DNA from: a virus
DNA length: 22,840 bases
Virus record (IMG/VR): IMGVR_UViG_3300025648_000094
Span: 1 to 22,840 of that record
Reading direction: 5' to 3' (one strand)
Made by a program: the position numbers and the translations under genes. This document shows, piece after piece, positions 1 to 7,015 of this stretch. A model generated the notes under the pieces. It had not been told where the DNA came from and made no database searches. It worked only from the letters and a program-made list of their open reading frames with translations. Position 1 is the stretch's first letter; the number at the start of each line of letters is the position of its first letter.

Positions 1-665
1 TGTGCACCTATTTGAGGTACTGAGTCAGAAAAGTTATAAGGGGTTATGTCAGCTGAGTTAGTAGTTGGGTAAAGTATTAACCCAATGGCAGCTGAACCAG
101 AAGCACCTGAAAAACCAGACGCACCTTGATTGCCTTGTGCACCTTGTGCGCCGCTAAAACCAGATGTACCAGAGTCTCCTTTTATTTGACCAACATCTAC
201 CCAAGCACTACCATTCCATACATTTAAATGACCGGTATCTTCTACTATATAACCATCACCAGCATTACCTGTATAAGGAAAAGGTAAAGCTGATGCAGTT
301 GGTACTGAACCAACTATTGTTACTGAAGTACCTGTTGCGCCTGAATAACCAGAAATACCGCGCGGGCCTGTTGAGCCTTGAGCACCTTGTGAACCCTGTG
401 TACCTTGTGAACCTTGAGCACCTTGTGCGCCAGAAGGACCAGAAGGACCAGCAGGGCCTTGCGGACCTATAGGACCTGTTGGACCGGTAGGACCAGAAGG
501 ACCAACAGCAGAAACTGAAGAAATAGCTATCGAGTAAGTTGTATAGGTTCCATTTCCGTTATTTTGCTCCAAAAAGAGCAAATCACTAGGTTGTGCCGCT
601 GGAACTGTTGGAAGTTCATGCGGATAAACGATTGATGGGTACTGTGTATACGGATTGTCCGCCAT
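1..665 (-). CDS. Collagen-like fibre protein, 3' end cut by window edge
   Basis: An open minus-strand frame starts at 665 and is still open at position 1 (221 codons seen). A 54-residue N-terminal segment is followed by 20 uninterrupted Gly-X-Y triplets (about residues 55-114). These begin as GPS/GPT/GPQ repeats and change to GAQ/GSQ repeats. A short globular insert follows (about 115-162), with the aromatic motif VWNGSAWVD seen in many phage fibre repeats. A second block of about ten G-X-Y triplets runs from 163 to 192. Collagen-like triplets form trimeric rods in phage fibres, so a trimeric virion fibre is the likely role. The gene follows the gp14-like neck gene on the same strand. In T4 the neck-whisker gene wac lies next to 13-14, so a neck or tail fibre is plausible, but this is inference. 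An AGGA sits four bases before the ATG. The receptor-binding end is not in the window. Confidence 0.8.
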   Translation of the reverse strand, partial: MADNPYTQYPSIVYPHELPTVPAAQPSDLLFLEQNNGNGTYTTYSIAISSVSAVGPSGPTGPTGPIGPQGPAGPSGPSGAQGAQGSQGTQGSQGAQGSTGPRGISGYSGATGTSVTIVGSVPTASALPFPYTGNAGDGYIVEDTGHLNVWNGSAWVDVGQIKGDSGTSGFSGAQGAQGNQGASGFSGASGSAAIGLILYPTTNSADITPYNFSDSVPQIGA

Positions 666-675
666 ATTATCCTAT

Positions 676-681
676 TACTTA
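676..681 (-). promoter_or_regulatory. TAAGTA late-promoter-like box
   Basis: TAAGTA on the minus strand, ten bases before the ATG of the collagen-like gene. Its first three bases are the TAA stop codon of the gp14-like gene. The spacing is longer than the five bases seen at most genes here, so a short leader containing AGGA is possible. Confidence 0.45.
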
Positions 682-1686
682 GTTGTTAGGACTACGAAGA
701 CCGAGATAAGTGTCAGGACTATTAGAACTTCCTAATGCACTTGCACCTGGAGTATGAGCTCCACCGCCTGCATAAAGATTTACTAATACGCTGCTATCAT
801 CATAAGCACCGTAAACCCCTGTATCAGGTTTACCAACAGTGCCGCTATTTCCACTGTAACTAGCATATCCAGATAGCGGGGCATTTGTATTAGTTAAATA
901 GTTGTAACTATTAGTTCTGCTGTATTTGTCTATATTTTGTGCATAGTTTTTATTTTCTATTACTCTTACATCTTCACCAGGAGTACCTGTATTAAGAGGT
1001 ACAAATCCATCAAACTTGTTATCGTATACTTGTTCAGATAGAGCTTCACGAGGTGCTTGAGGCTCATATGTGTAGTCATAACGCTTACCTTTTACTGTCC
1101 ATATATAATGACCTAATAACTGATTACGATCTCCACCCTTTTGATCGACACGCTCAGTTATTTCAAATATTTGACCGGATCTACCATTTGGTCTTGTTGT
1201 TCCGTATTCGGATAGCTCAATAAGATCTCCTGCTTTAGGTTCATATATATATCTAGACGTAATAGCACTCAACGGAGAACTCGATAAAGTGTTCGTAAAC
1301 GTTTGTATAGAAATAACAGCAGTTATATCAGCATCCCCTTGTATACCAAACCTACTCAATATAATACTATCATTATTAAGTGTTAGGCACATTACCATTG
1401 GTATAGGTGGTAAGAAACCAGCTAAAGGTTGTTCACCGTAGAAAAAGTCATGTCCAGATAATGTATATTGGTTAACATAATAGTTAACTTGCATACCATA
1501 TTGAGATATCTGCTCTGCCCACCAGTTATTAAACAACTGGATTTGATATTGGTTGTTAGCAACGTCTAAATAACGTATAGGCCCTAGTGCACATTCTGAA
1601 CCTCCAGGTAGATTAGTGCCAACAGGATAACTAGTACCAGGTGCTATATAAGGACCGGTATCAACACAATACTGAGCTATAGACAT
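679..1686 (-). CDS. 14: Neck protein, T4 gp14-like
   Basis: 335 residues, compared with 256 for T4 gp14. Several blocks match what I recall of gp14 in order: YGMQVNYYV followed by FFYGEQP (about 63-86), SRFGIQ (111-116), EPKAGDLIEL (149-158; T4 has a KEGDLIYFP block), QIFEITERV (172-180) and LLGHYIWTVKGKRYDY (about 190-205). gp14 joins the filled head to the tail. The C-terminal third is Gly/Ser/Asn-rich and extends beyond the T4 length. The frame is open back to 1833, but the ATG at 1686 is preferred. It has TAAATA exactly five bases upstream, and the longer version would add a hydrophobic stretch and overlap the divergent gene at 1742. It faces away from that gene across a 55-base promoter region. 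The assignment is from memory of the family, not a search. Confidence 0.65.
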   Translation of the reverse strand: MSIAQYCVDTGPYIAPGTSYPVGTNLPGGSECALGPIRYLDVANNQYQIQLFNNWWAEQISQYGMQVNYYVNQYTLSGHDFFYGEQPLAGFLPPIPMVMCLTLNNDSIILSRFGIQGDADITAVISIQTFTNTLSSSPLSAITSRYIYEPKAGDLIELSEYGTTRPNGRSGQIFEITERVDQKGGDRNQLLGHYIWTVKGKRYDYTYEPQAPREALSEQVYDNKFDGFVPLNTGTPGEDVRVIENKNYAQNIDKYSRTNSYNYLTNTNAPLSGYASYSGNSGTVGKPDTGVYGAYDDSSVLVNLYAGGGAHTPGASALGSSNSPDTYLGLRSPNN

Positions 1687-1691
1687 AAAAA

Positions 1692-1697
1692 TATTTA
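1692..1697 (-). promoter_or_regulatory. TAAATA late-promoter-like box, five bases before ATG
   Basis: Minus-strand TAAATA followed by TTTTT and the ATG of the gp14-like gene. By T4 geometry, transcription would start on the A of this ATG. It forms a divergent pair with the plus-strand box at 1728-1733. Confidence 0.65.
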
Positions 1698-1727
1698 CAA
1701 AAACCATAGAATTAATCAGTGGAATAC

Positions 1728-1733
1728 TAAATA
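1728..1733 (+). promoter_or_regulatory. TAAATA late-promoter-like box
   Basis: TAAATA eight bases before the ATG at 1742. It would give a leader of about three bases. It is the plus-strand member of the divergent promoter region 1687-1741. Confidence 0.5.
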
Positions 1734-1741
1734 ATATTATA

Positions 1742-2725
1742 ATGAGCAAAATTAAGAATCTATCCGACTTAGGATCTTTGTATTCAATGGTACAAGAAAA
1801 TGCAGCAAAACAACCAGTCATTGAGATGGGCAATAATCAGCCTGAAGTTCTCTTAACTGATGCTGCTAGATATATTCCAGTATCAAGTAAGCAACAAAGA
1901 CTTAATGAAAATGCTCCTAAAACAGGCAATGCTCTTGGTAGTGATAAAGAAAAAGAAGAACTAGTTAAAGGCACAGGGCCTGAAGCAGCAGAAGGCTTCA
2001 AAAAAGGTGAAGCTAAAGAAAAGCAAGAAGCTAAAAAGGAAACGAAACAAGAAAAAAAGGATATGGAAGCAGCTGAAGAAAATAAAGAAGCTCCAGAAAA
2101 AATGGAAGAGAACGTAGATTCTGCTTCCAGAACTCCTAAATATAATAAACAATATTTTACTATGCCTAAATCAAAATTCCAAAAATTATACGAAGACGCT
2201 ATCAATAGCGGTACTTTTGCTCCTATTAGTGAAGAAGAAGCAGTTACTCCAGTAGCTGATGCACCTGCTGGTGAAGAGCCGATGGGTACAGAACCTGAAA
2301 TGGGCGGCGAAGAAGAAGCATGCTGCACACATGAAGAAGCAATCGAAATGGTTGAAAAGCTTTTAAAGTTCCTTAAGAAGGACACAGAATATGATAAAGA
2401 GCATGGTGATTTAGGTGATGAAGACCAAGCTTTCACACATGATGGCGGTCCAGAAGAAGAAAGCAACATGCCAATGGAAGAAGCTGTTGAAACAGAAGAT
2501 TTAGGACATGCTAACGTTGGTTCCGGTGTTAAAACAAAGTTTACTAAAGACGGTCATAAGATCGAAACTGAAGGTGACGATGAAGTAAAACCTACCCACA
2601 AAAAAGCAGATACAGGTAAAATTGATCTAGCTCCTCAGCCAAAAGCTTTAGGTGATAAATACGACGACGGTAAGAACAATAAAGTCAGCGATTTAAAACC
2701 AGGCAAAGGCCTATTTAAACAATAA
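1742..2725 (+). CDS. Charged Lys/Glu-rich protein, unknown role
   Basis: 327 residues of very hydrophilic, low-complexity sequence. Residues about 66-125 are an alternating Lys/Glu/Ala-rich stretch likely to form a single long helix. A short better-ordered block follows (about 131-153, containing YFTMPKSKFQKLYED). Then comes an acidic segment (about 163-240) with a Cys-Cys-Thr-His cluster at 194-197, and a Lys/Asp/Gly-rich C-terminus. There is no signal peptide, membrane segment or recognised enzyme motif. Head scaffold (prohead core) proteins of T4-like phages are similarly charged and helical. However, no capsid gene is in the window, so scaffold is only one possibility. A DNA-packaging or internal head protein is another. 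It has its own TAAATA box and ends at a strong terminator, so it appears to be transcribed alone. Confidence 0.7.
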   Translation: MSKIKNLSDLGSLYSMVQENAAKQPVIEMGNNQPEVLLTDAARYIPVSSKQQRLNENAPKTGNALGSDKEKEELVKGTGPEAAEGFKKGEAKEKQEAKKETKQEKKDMEAAEENKEAPEKMEENVDSASRTPKYNKQYFTMPKSKFQKLYEDAINSGTFAPISEEEAVTPVADAPAGEEPMGTEPEMGGEEEACCTHEEAIEMVEKLLKFLKKDTEYDKEHGDLGDEDQAFTHDGGPEEESNMPMEEAVETEDLGHANVGSGVKTKFTKDGHKIETEGDDEVKPTHKKADTGKIDLAPQPKALGDKYDDGKNNKVSDLKPGKGLFKQ

Positions 2726-2747
2726 GTTTTAAGGCATAGACATTCAC

Positions 2748-2775
2748 AAAGCCCTTAGCAATAAGGGCTTTTTTT
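2748..2775. terminator. Hairpin terminator shared by two converging genes
   Basis: A ten-base perfect inverted repeat (AAAGCCCTTA, 2748-2757, with TAAGGGCTTT, 2762-2771) has a GCAA loop and is followed by TTTT on the plus strand. It lies 22 bases after the stop of the gene at 1742. Read on the minus strand it begins inside the terminase TAA stop and is followed only by TTTGTG, so it should work better for the plus-strand gene. Confidence 0.85.
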
Positions 2776-4567
2776 ATGGACGTTTATAAGGGTGCCCAAC
2801 TGGTGTAAGGAAACGCTTATCTAACATGCCAGCAGCTGGACTACCATTTGGTACTCTCCATCCCTGGTCAAATAGCTCATCCAAATCAGCATTTGTTTGA
2901 TTTTGTTGATAAGAAATAACAACTGGATTACGAGCTATAATACCATCGTCTTGTTTTTGTCCGTACTTTCTGTACATTTCAGAAGGCTTTGGTGCACTAA
3001 CTACAAATGGATCCCAGTTATTTGGTAACATTTTAAGCGGCTTACCATTAGCATCTTGCTGAGCTACTTCATAAAACTGTTCGACTACTTTAGGCTCTAA
3101 TATGAACATTGCCCATATAAGAGCTTCTACTCTATCATCCAAGTACTTGTCTGATTGTTTTTTCCACACTCCATTATCTTGACGTATATATGTTTTAAAC
3201 TCTTCAATAGTTGGTTTATCGTATATCTTAACACACCTTAATACGTTCATCCAGTATCTAAAGTTGGACATGGAGTTAAACTTACTATTGGTATGAGAAT
3301 AGACACCTAAACGATTATCCTTCTCTACCTTTTCAGTGAACGAACCCATACTTGGGGTATACTTTACTATATTAGGATACTGATGAGTATTGACTAGTGC
3401 ATCTACTACTGAAGCACCGCAGTTGTTGCGTTCTACTAATAATGGCGGGTTACCCCATTGACCGGCTATTTCTACGAGCTTCCCAGCAAAGTTAAATGGG
3501 TCCAGTTTATTATTAGAGTATGTAGCTACTTGTTCTATGTTAGTTAAATCTGTTACATCCACTATTTGTATAACAGAGTTAGCTCTACCTATACCTTCTC
3601 CAACGTCAACCCCTATACTATAGTAATGCCCGTCAATGTGGTCTTTATATATTTTAAAGTTACCATCATCATCTTCATATATTGGTTCAGGTGCACTAGC
3701 AATGAGTTCATCTAGCTGGTTTTTATCGAAAATGTTTTCACCAGCCGCTCTAAACTCATTACCGTATTCTTGATTAAAAGCTTCCACTGAACCTAGTGCT
3801 CTAGCAGTTTGTTCTTTCCATTGTTCATCTCTACCTGGAACCTCCCACCAATCTACTCGTTCAGCGTGCCAACCATTTTTATTTGCAATAGCATCAGTAT
3901 ATGTGTTAAAGAAAAGATTACCTACACCGTTAGGTGTAGATAGCATAAAAATTTTAGACTTTTTAGATGAAGAAATAACAGGAAATACTGATTCCCAAAA
4001 GTCGTCCATAAACTCTGGCGGAATAAATGCAGCTTCGTCAATGAGTAGACAGTTAATAGATTCACCTCTGGCAGCATCAGATGTGGTGGTACTAATACCA
4101 ATGGAAGAACCATTTGCTAATACTAAACCTGTTTTAGCATACTCTATTACGCCAGGTTTCATATAGTTTGGCAACATTTCGTATGCTAAACGAATACGTT
4201 TAAAAATATTAATAGCAGTTGTTTCTTTATTTGCAATTAACAGTACTCGAAAGTCATCATTAAAGCAAACCATCCACAAAGCAAATATAGTTAAGATGGT
4301 CGTTTTACCAATCTGTCTAGAAGCTAGTACAACGTTAAATCTGTTTTCTACCAGGGCTTTTAATATACGTTTTTGGTATGTATAAAGTTTGATAGGTTGT
4401 TTACCTTCATCAAGATTAACAATATAAAAAAAGCGAGAAAAGTGTAATATAGACTTGCGTGCACGCTCCAAGTCTTCCACCATTTCCGGTGTCCAGTTAA
4501 ACTGAGTCTCCGGCACAGGTAAGTTTTTATTACCTAAATAAAAAGACTCTCTGGGTGCTTTTGGCAT
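2774..4567 (-). CDS. 17: Terminase large subunit, T4 gp17-like
   Basis: 597 residues (T4 gp17 is 610). This is the ATPase-nuclease motor that packages DNA into the prohead and cuts it. The N-terminal ATPase shows Walker A SRQIGKTT (83-90, nearly identical to T4), Walker B LLIDEAAFIPP (174-184) and coupling motif LSTPNG (209-214). The C-terminal RNase-H-like nuclease shows the expected acidic residues: D321 in GVDVGEG, E379 in LLVERNN, and the D477/D478 pair before RVEALIW. All key residues are present, so it should be active. The frame opens at 4600, but the internal ATG at 4567 is chosen because TAAGTA lies exactly five bases before it and the extra 11 residues look spurious. It lies on the opposite strand to the tail genes, unlike the co-directional 17-18-19 order of T4. 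No small terminase was recognised here. Confidence 0.96.
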   Translation of the reverse strand: MPKAPRESFYLGNKNLPVPETQFNWTPEMVEDLERARKSILHFSRFFYIVNLDEGKQPIKLYTYQKRILKALVENRFNVVLASRQIGKTTILTIFALWMVCFNDDFRVLLIANKETTAINIFKRIRLAYEMLPNYMKPGVIEYAKTGLVLANGSSIGISTTTSDAARGESINCLLIDEAAFIPPEFMDDFWESVFPVISSSKKSKIFMLSTPNGVGNLFFNTYTDAIANKNGWHAERVDWWEVPGRDEQWKEQTARALGSVEAFNQEYGNEFRAAGENIFDKNQLDELIASAPEPIYEDDDGNFKIYKDHIDGHYYSIGVDVGEGIGRANSVIQIVDVTDLTNIEQVATYSNNKLDPFNFAGKLVEIAGQWGNPPLLVERNNCGASVVDALVNTHQYPNIVKYTPSMGSFTEKVEKDNRLGVYSHTNSKFNSMSNFRYWMNVLRCVKIYDKPTIEEFKTYIRQDNGVWKKQSDKYLDDRVEALIWAMFILEPKVVEQFYEVAQQDANGKPLKMLPNNWDPFVVSAPKPSEMYRKYGQKQDDGIIARNPVVISYQQNQTNADLDELFDQGWRVPNGSPAAGMLDKRFLTPVGHPYKRP

Positions 4568-4572
4568 ATTAA

Positions 4573-4578
4573 TACTTA
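4573..4578 (-). promoter_or_regulatory. TAAGTA late-promoter-like box, five bases before ATG
   Basis: Minus-strand TAAGTA, spacer TTAAT, then the terminase ATG. The same 14-base arrangement recurs before the gene at 11178. This is the minus-strand member of a divergent pair in the 48-base gap 4568-4615. Confidence 0.65.
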
Positions 4579-4603
4579 CTATGGATATACCAATATACAC
4601 TGG

Positions 4604-4610
4604 TAAGTTA
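4604..4610 (+). promoter_or_regulatory. TAAGTTA variant late-promoter-like box
   Basis: TAAGTTA with one extra T relative to TAAGTA, followed by five bases and the ATG at 4616. It is the plus-strand member of the second divergent promoter pair. Confidence 0.45.
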
Positions 4611-4615
4611 TTTTC

Positions 4616-5308
4616 ATGAACATAAAGCTATCAGGTAATAAGTTTAATCCAGTGGGTTATTGGGAAACACCTTTAAAAGCCTTTATTAAGTTTCCTACAG
4701 CGGGTGGTCAGGTTATTTACCCTGGTCCAGAACTTTTAGAGTTGTTTGATCAAGAAGGTTATGTGATGACTACTCTTGAACAGTATTTTGCAGATGCTAG
4801 TGGAGAAGAACTCTCTAAACATTATGAAGATCAAACTTGTTTAAAAAGGCCGTGGATAGTTAAGGATCCAGTACCGTTAGAAGGAGCAGAAACACCATTT
4901 GAAGGTGCTTATTTGAACCATAGTTTATTGTTTGAACGTAGAGCGTTTGCTAAGGGTGCATTAGAACAACTCAATGAGTGGGTATCTTATAATGTACAAC
5001 TATACAAGCTTATTAAGTTGAGACCGAAGTGGGGTATAGATTTTTCAGTAGATTATGCAGACAGGGAAGGTAACGTAATGGAAGTAATACATTATGAGCA
5101 CGATGAGTTCTTTTTTGACGATATTGAAGCTAGAAGAGAAAGAGTAGAAAACATATTCTTAACTACTGATTGGAACGATGTAGCAAAACAAATGCTAAAA
5201 CGTAAAGAGCAATGGGCGCATTTAGATTTATTTGCACAAGGAGATTGGAAATGTGCTTTCTTAGGTATTCCTACAGATAGCCAGAAAAAGATCTCTTGGA
5301 GAGCTTAA
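4616..5308 (+). CDS. Hypothetical protein
   Basis: 230 residues, not recognised. It is a soluble, mixed-composition protein with no signal peptide or membrane helix. The N-terminal half has motifs such as GYWETPLKAFIKFP (about 14-27), and the C-terminal half is rich in Trp, Glu and Asp (KWGIDFSVDYADREGN, then HYEHDEFFFDDIEARRERVE in the 170s). It reads like a folded globular protein rather than a fibre. It starts a plus-strand cluster in which its TAA stop overlaps the ATG of the next gene (TAATG), so the SGNH-type protein downstream is probably translationally coupled to it. The start is supported by the upstream TAAGTTA variant. Function is unknown; linkage to late genes suggests a virion or assembly role, but a host-modifying role cannot be excluded. 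Confidence 0.75.
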   Translation: MNIKLSGNKFNPVGYWETPLKAFIKFPTAGGQVIYPGPELLELFDQEGYVMTTLEQYFADASGEELSKHYEDQTCLKRPWIVKDPVPLEGAETPFEGAYLNHSLLFERRAFAKGALEQLNEWVSYNVQLYKLIKLRPKWGIDFSVDYADREGNVMEVIHYEHDEFFFDDIEARRERVENIFLTTDWNDVAKQMLKRKEQWAHLDLFAQGDWKCAFLGIPTDSQKKISWRA

Positions 5309-5916
5309 TGAGTAAGATCTTAATACTCGGTGATAGTTTTGCTGCAGATTGGTCTGTTAAATATAAAAGCTATTCAGGCTGGCCTACTTTATTGGCTAAA
5401 AAACACGACGTGACTAATATTGCCCAAGCAGGAGTCAGTGAGTATAAAATATACAAACAGTTATTAGCTGTAAAAAACTTAGAAACATTTGACTGGGTTA
5501 TAATATCTCATACCAGTCCATATAGGGTCCCGACTGTAAAGCACCCCGTACATAGTAAAGATAGTTTACATAAAGACGCAGATTTAATTTTTACAGATAT
5601 AGAGTATCATAATAATAAGTTGGTTAATCTGTTCAATCGTTCGTTAAAAGCAGCTTATAACTTCTTTTTACAACATTACGATAAAGATTATTACGAAACA
5701 ACATATGCATTATTAAGAAAAGAGATTAACTATATTCTAAAAAATAAAAAAGTCTTAGTAGTATCCAATCTTGATATACTAGATAAGTTTATTAAAGAAG
5801 ATAAAGTATTAAACTTTTGTGAGTTATTCAAAAAAGAAAGAGGAATTATCAATCATTTTTCAGAAAAGGGTAATAATACGATTTTAGCTGCTATAGAAGA
5901 AGAGCTTACAACATAG
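5308..5916 (+). CDS. SGNH/GDSL-type hydrolase-like protein
   Basis: 202 residues. The N-terminus MSKILILGDSFAADW is a classic SGNH block I, with S10 as the expected nucleophile. G42 in AQAGVSEYKIYKQ fits the block II glycine. The C-terminal NHFSEKGNN places H183 where the catalytic His of block V sits. The usual Asp three residues before that His is not present (the residues before it are Gly-Ile-Ile-Asn), and no clear GxND block III is visible. SGNH enzymes cleave esters or acetyl groups on lipids and glycans; in a phage this could trim surface polysaccharide, but the substrate is unknown. The start chosen is the ATG overlapping the previous stop, with GGAG six bases upstream; a start four codons earlier would sit inside the upstream gene. 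Confidence 0.75.
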   Translation: MSKILILGDSFAADWSVKYKSYSGWPTLLAKKHDVTNIAQAGVSEYKIYKQLLAVKNLETFDWVIISHTSPYRVPTVKHPVHSKDSLHKDADLIFTDIEYHNNKLVNLFNRSLKAAYNFFLQHYDKDYYETTYALLRKEINYILKNKKVLVVSNLDILDKFIKEDKVLNFCELFKKERGIINHFSEKGNNTILAAIEEELTT

Positions 5917-5922
5917 TAAATA
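5917..5922 (+). promoter_or_regulatory. TAAATA late-promoter-like box
   Basis: TAAATA ten bases before the ATG at 5933. It overlaps the end of the SGNH gene region (its stop is at 5914-5916). The predicted leader is about five bases. Confidence 0.45.
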
Positions 5923-5932
5923 TTTGTATAAT

Positions 5933-7015
5933 ATGTTACCTTTAGAGAACAGGCTTACTTTAGAATATCATGATAAACTCAATCCAGAGATATGGGAACA
6001 TGGTAAGCTTAGACCTGAAATAAAAGAAAAACTATTAGAAGTCGCCGAAGCATTTTTAGAGTCTATAGAACTGACAGTAGATGTGGAAGATATAACATTT
6101 ACCGGTTCTTTAGCTAACTATAACTACACCCCTTATAGTGATATTGATTTACACATTATTACCGATCTTGATCTATATAAACAAGATAAAGAACTTCTTA
6201 AAGATTATTTTAAAGCAAAAAGAACGGTATGGAATAGTGCCCACAGCATTAAAATAAAAGGCTATGATGTAGAAGCTTATATACAAGACAGGAACGAAAA
6301 ACATTACGCTACTGGTGTATACTCTATAAAAGATGATAGTTGGTTGGTTGCACCAAGTAAGGTTAAACCAGCTAATGAAAAGGAGGTTATAGCTAAAGTA
6401 GAAGCAATGCGTAGTTCTATTGAACATGCTTTAAGCGACAAGTGTGATGTAGAGTGTGCAGAGAATATAAAAGATAAAATATTAAAAACAAGAGCTGCCG
6501 GACTTGAACGTGCTGGAGAGTTCTCTGTAGAAAACTTAGCATATAAAGAACTAAGACGTGCTGGTGATATAGAAAGACTTTTACAGGGAGTGATAAACAA
6601 AAAAGATAGTGAGTTGTCTTTAAAACAAGAAACTAAAGGTGGTAACTTTAAAACGTTTATGGGTGGGTTTAGTATGGCACCAGGCGGTAAAGGTAGTAGA
6701 GGTCCTAACCATGCACAAAAAGACGGTATGAGTCTTAACGGTGCAAGAAAAATAACTAACCCAAATACGAAAGGTTCGTTGAGTCCTATTGCTAAAGTAC
6801 ATAGAGAACCAGAGTCACCTTTTAAAGAAATAGAAAACTTAAAAAAGAAAACAAAAGGTAAGACATATATCATACCTCAAACCGCACAAGCTATTGCTTA
6901 TTATTATGGATTGAGTATGGAAAAAGTGCACAAAGAACCACGCGGCATTAGTACTAGTGGTATTGTATTAGGTCTAGATCCTTTAGTAAATAGGTATTAC
7001 GTCCACAAAAAATGA
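5933..7015 (+). CDS. Nucleotidyltransferase-fold protein with extra C-terminal region
   Basis: 360 residues. Residues about 52-120 carry the Pol-beta-like nucleotidyltransferase signature: FTGSLANYNYTPYSDIDLH, with G58-S59 and D70/D72 as the metal-binding pair. A likely third acidic position is E114 in GYDVEAYIQD. This fold transfers nucleotides to nucleic acids, proteins or small molecules; the substrate cannot be told from sequence. Residues about 160-225 are helical. Residues about 230-360 are Gly/Lys/Pro-rich and then form a small unrecognised domain ending in NRYYVHKK. The start used is the ATG at 5933; a TTG at 5924 in frame is less likely. The stop overlaps the next ATG (ATGA). Arginine codons are mostly AGA/AGG (11 of 15), unlike the sheath gene. 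Confidence 0.8.
   Translation: MLPLENRLTLEYHDKLNPEIWEHGKLRPEIKEKLLEVAEAFLESIELTVDVEDITFTGSLANYNYTPYSDIDLHIITDLDLYKQDKELLKDYFKAKRTVWNSAHSIKIKGYDVEAYIQDRNEKHYATGVYSIKDDSWLVAPSKVKPANEKEVIAKVEAMRSSIEHALSDKCDVECAENIKDKILKTRAAGLERAGEFSVENLAYKELRRAGDIERLLQGVINKKDSELSLKQETKGGNFKTFMGGFSMAPGGKGSRGPNHAQKDGMSLNGARKITNPNTKGSLSPIAKVHREPESPFKEIENLKKKTKGKTYIIPQTAQAIAYYYGLSMEKVHKEPRGISTSGIVLGLDPLVNRYYVHKK
6987..6992 (+). promoter_or_regulatory. Possible TAAATA box inside the end of the previous gene
   Basis: TAAATA 19 bases before the ATG at 7012, within the coding end of the nucleotidyltransferase-like gene. It could give a separate transcript with a leader of about 14 bases. It may equally be chance in AT-rich coding sequence. 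Confidence 0.25.

Noticed and set aside
164-472. Plus-strand frame opposite the collagen-like gene
   Set aside because: It is the complement of Gly-X-Y repeats, which keeps other frames open; its sequence is Leu/His-rich without any domain.
1-500. Repeat array such as CRISPR at the left end
   Set aside because: The periodicity is nine bases and in frame, coding for Gly-X-Y triplets, with no spacer-repeat structure.
1687-1833. Longer gp14-like protein starting at 1833
   Set aside because: It would overlap the divergent gene at 1742 by 92 bases, add a hydrophobic lead not seen in the family, and ignore the TAAATA-N5-ATG at 1686.
1837-2469. Minus-strand frame opposite the Lys/Glu-rich gene
   Set aside because: Ser/Phe/Leu-rich shadow of Glu/Lys codons, with no promoter box and no family features.
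4568-4600. Terminase start at 4600
   Set aside because: The 11 extra residues are not family-like and would cover the promoter box that fits the ATG at 4567.
5924-5932. TTG start for the nucleotidyltransferase-like gene
   Set aside because: An ATG three codons later is available, and the TTG lies directly against the TAAATA box.
6304-6873. Minus-strand frame inside the nucleotidyltransferase-like gene
   Set aside because: The plus-strand frame carries a clear catalytic signature and continuous gene order; the minus frame looks like a compositional shadow.
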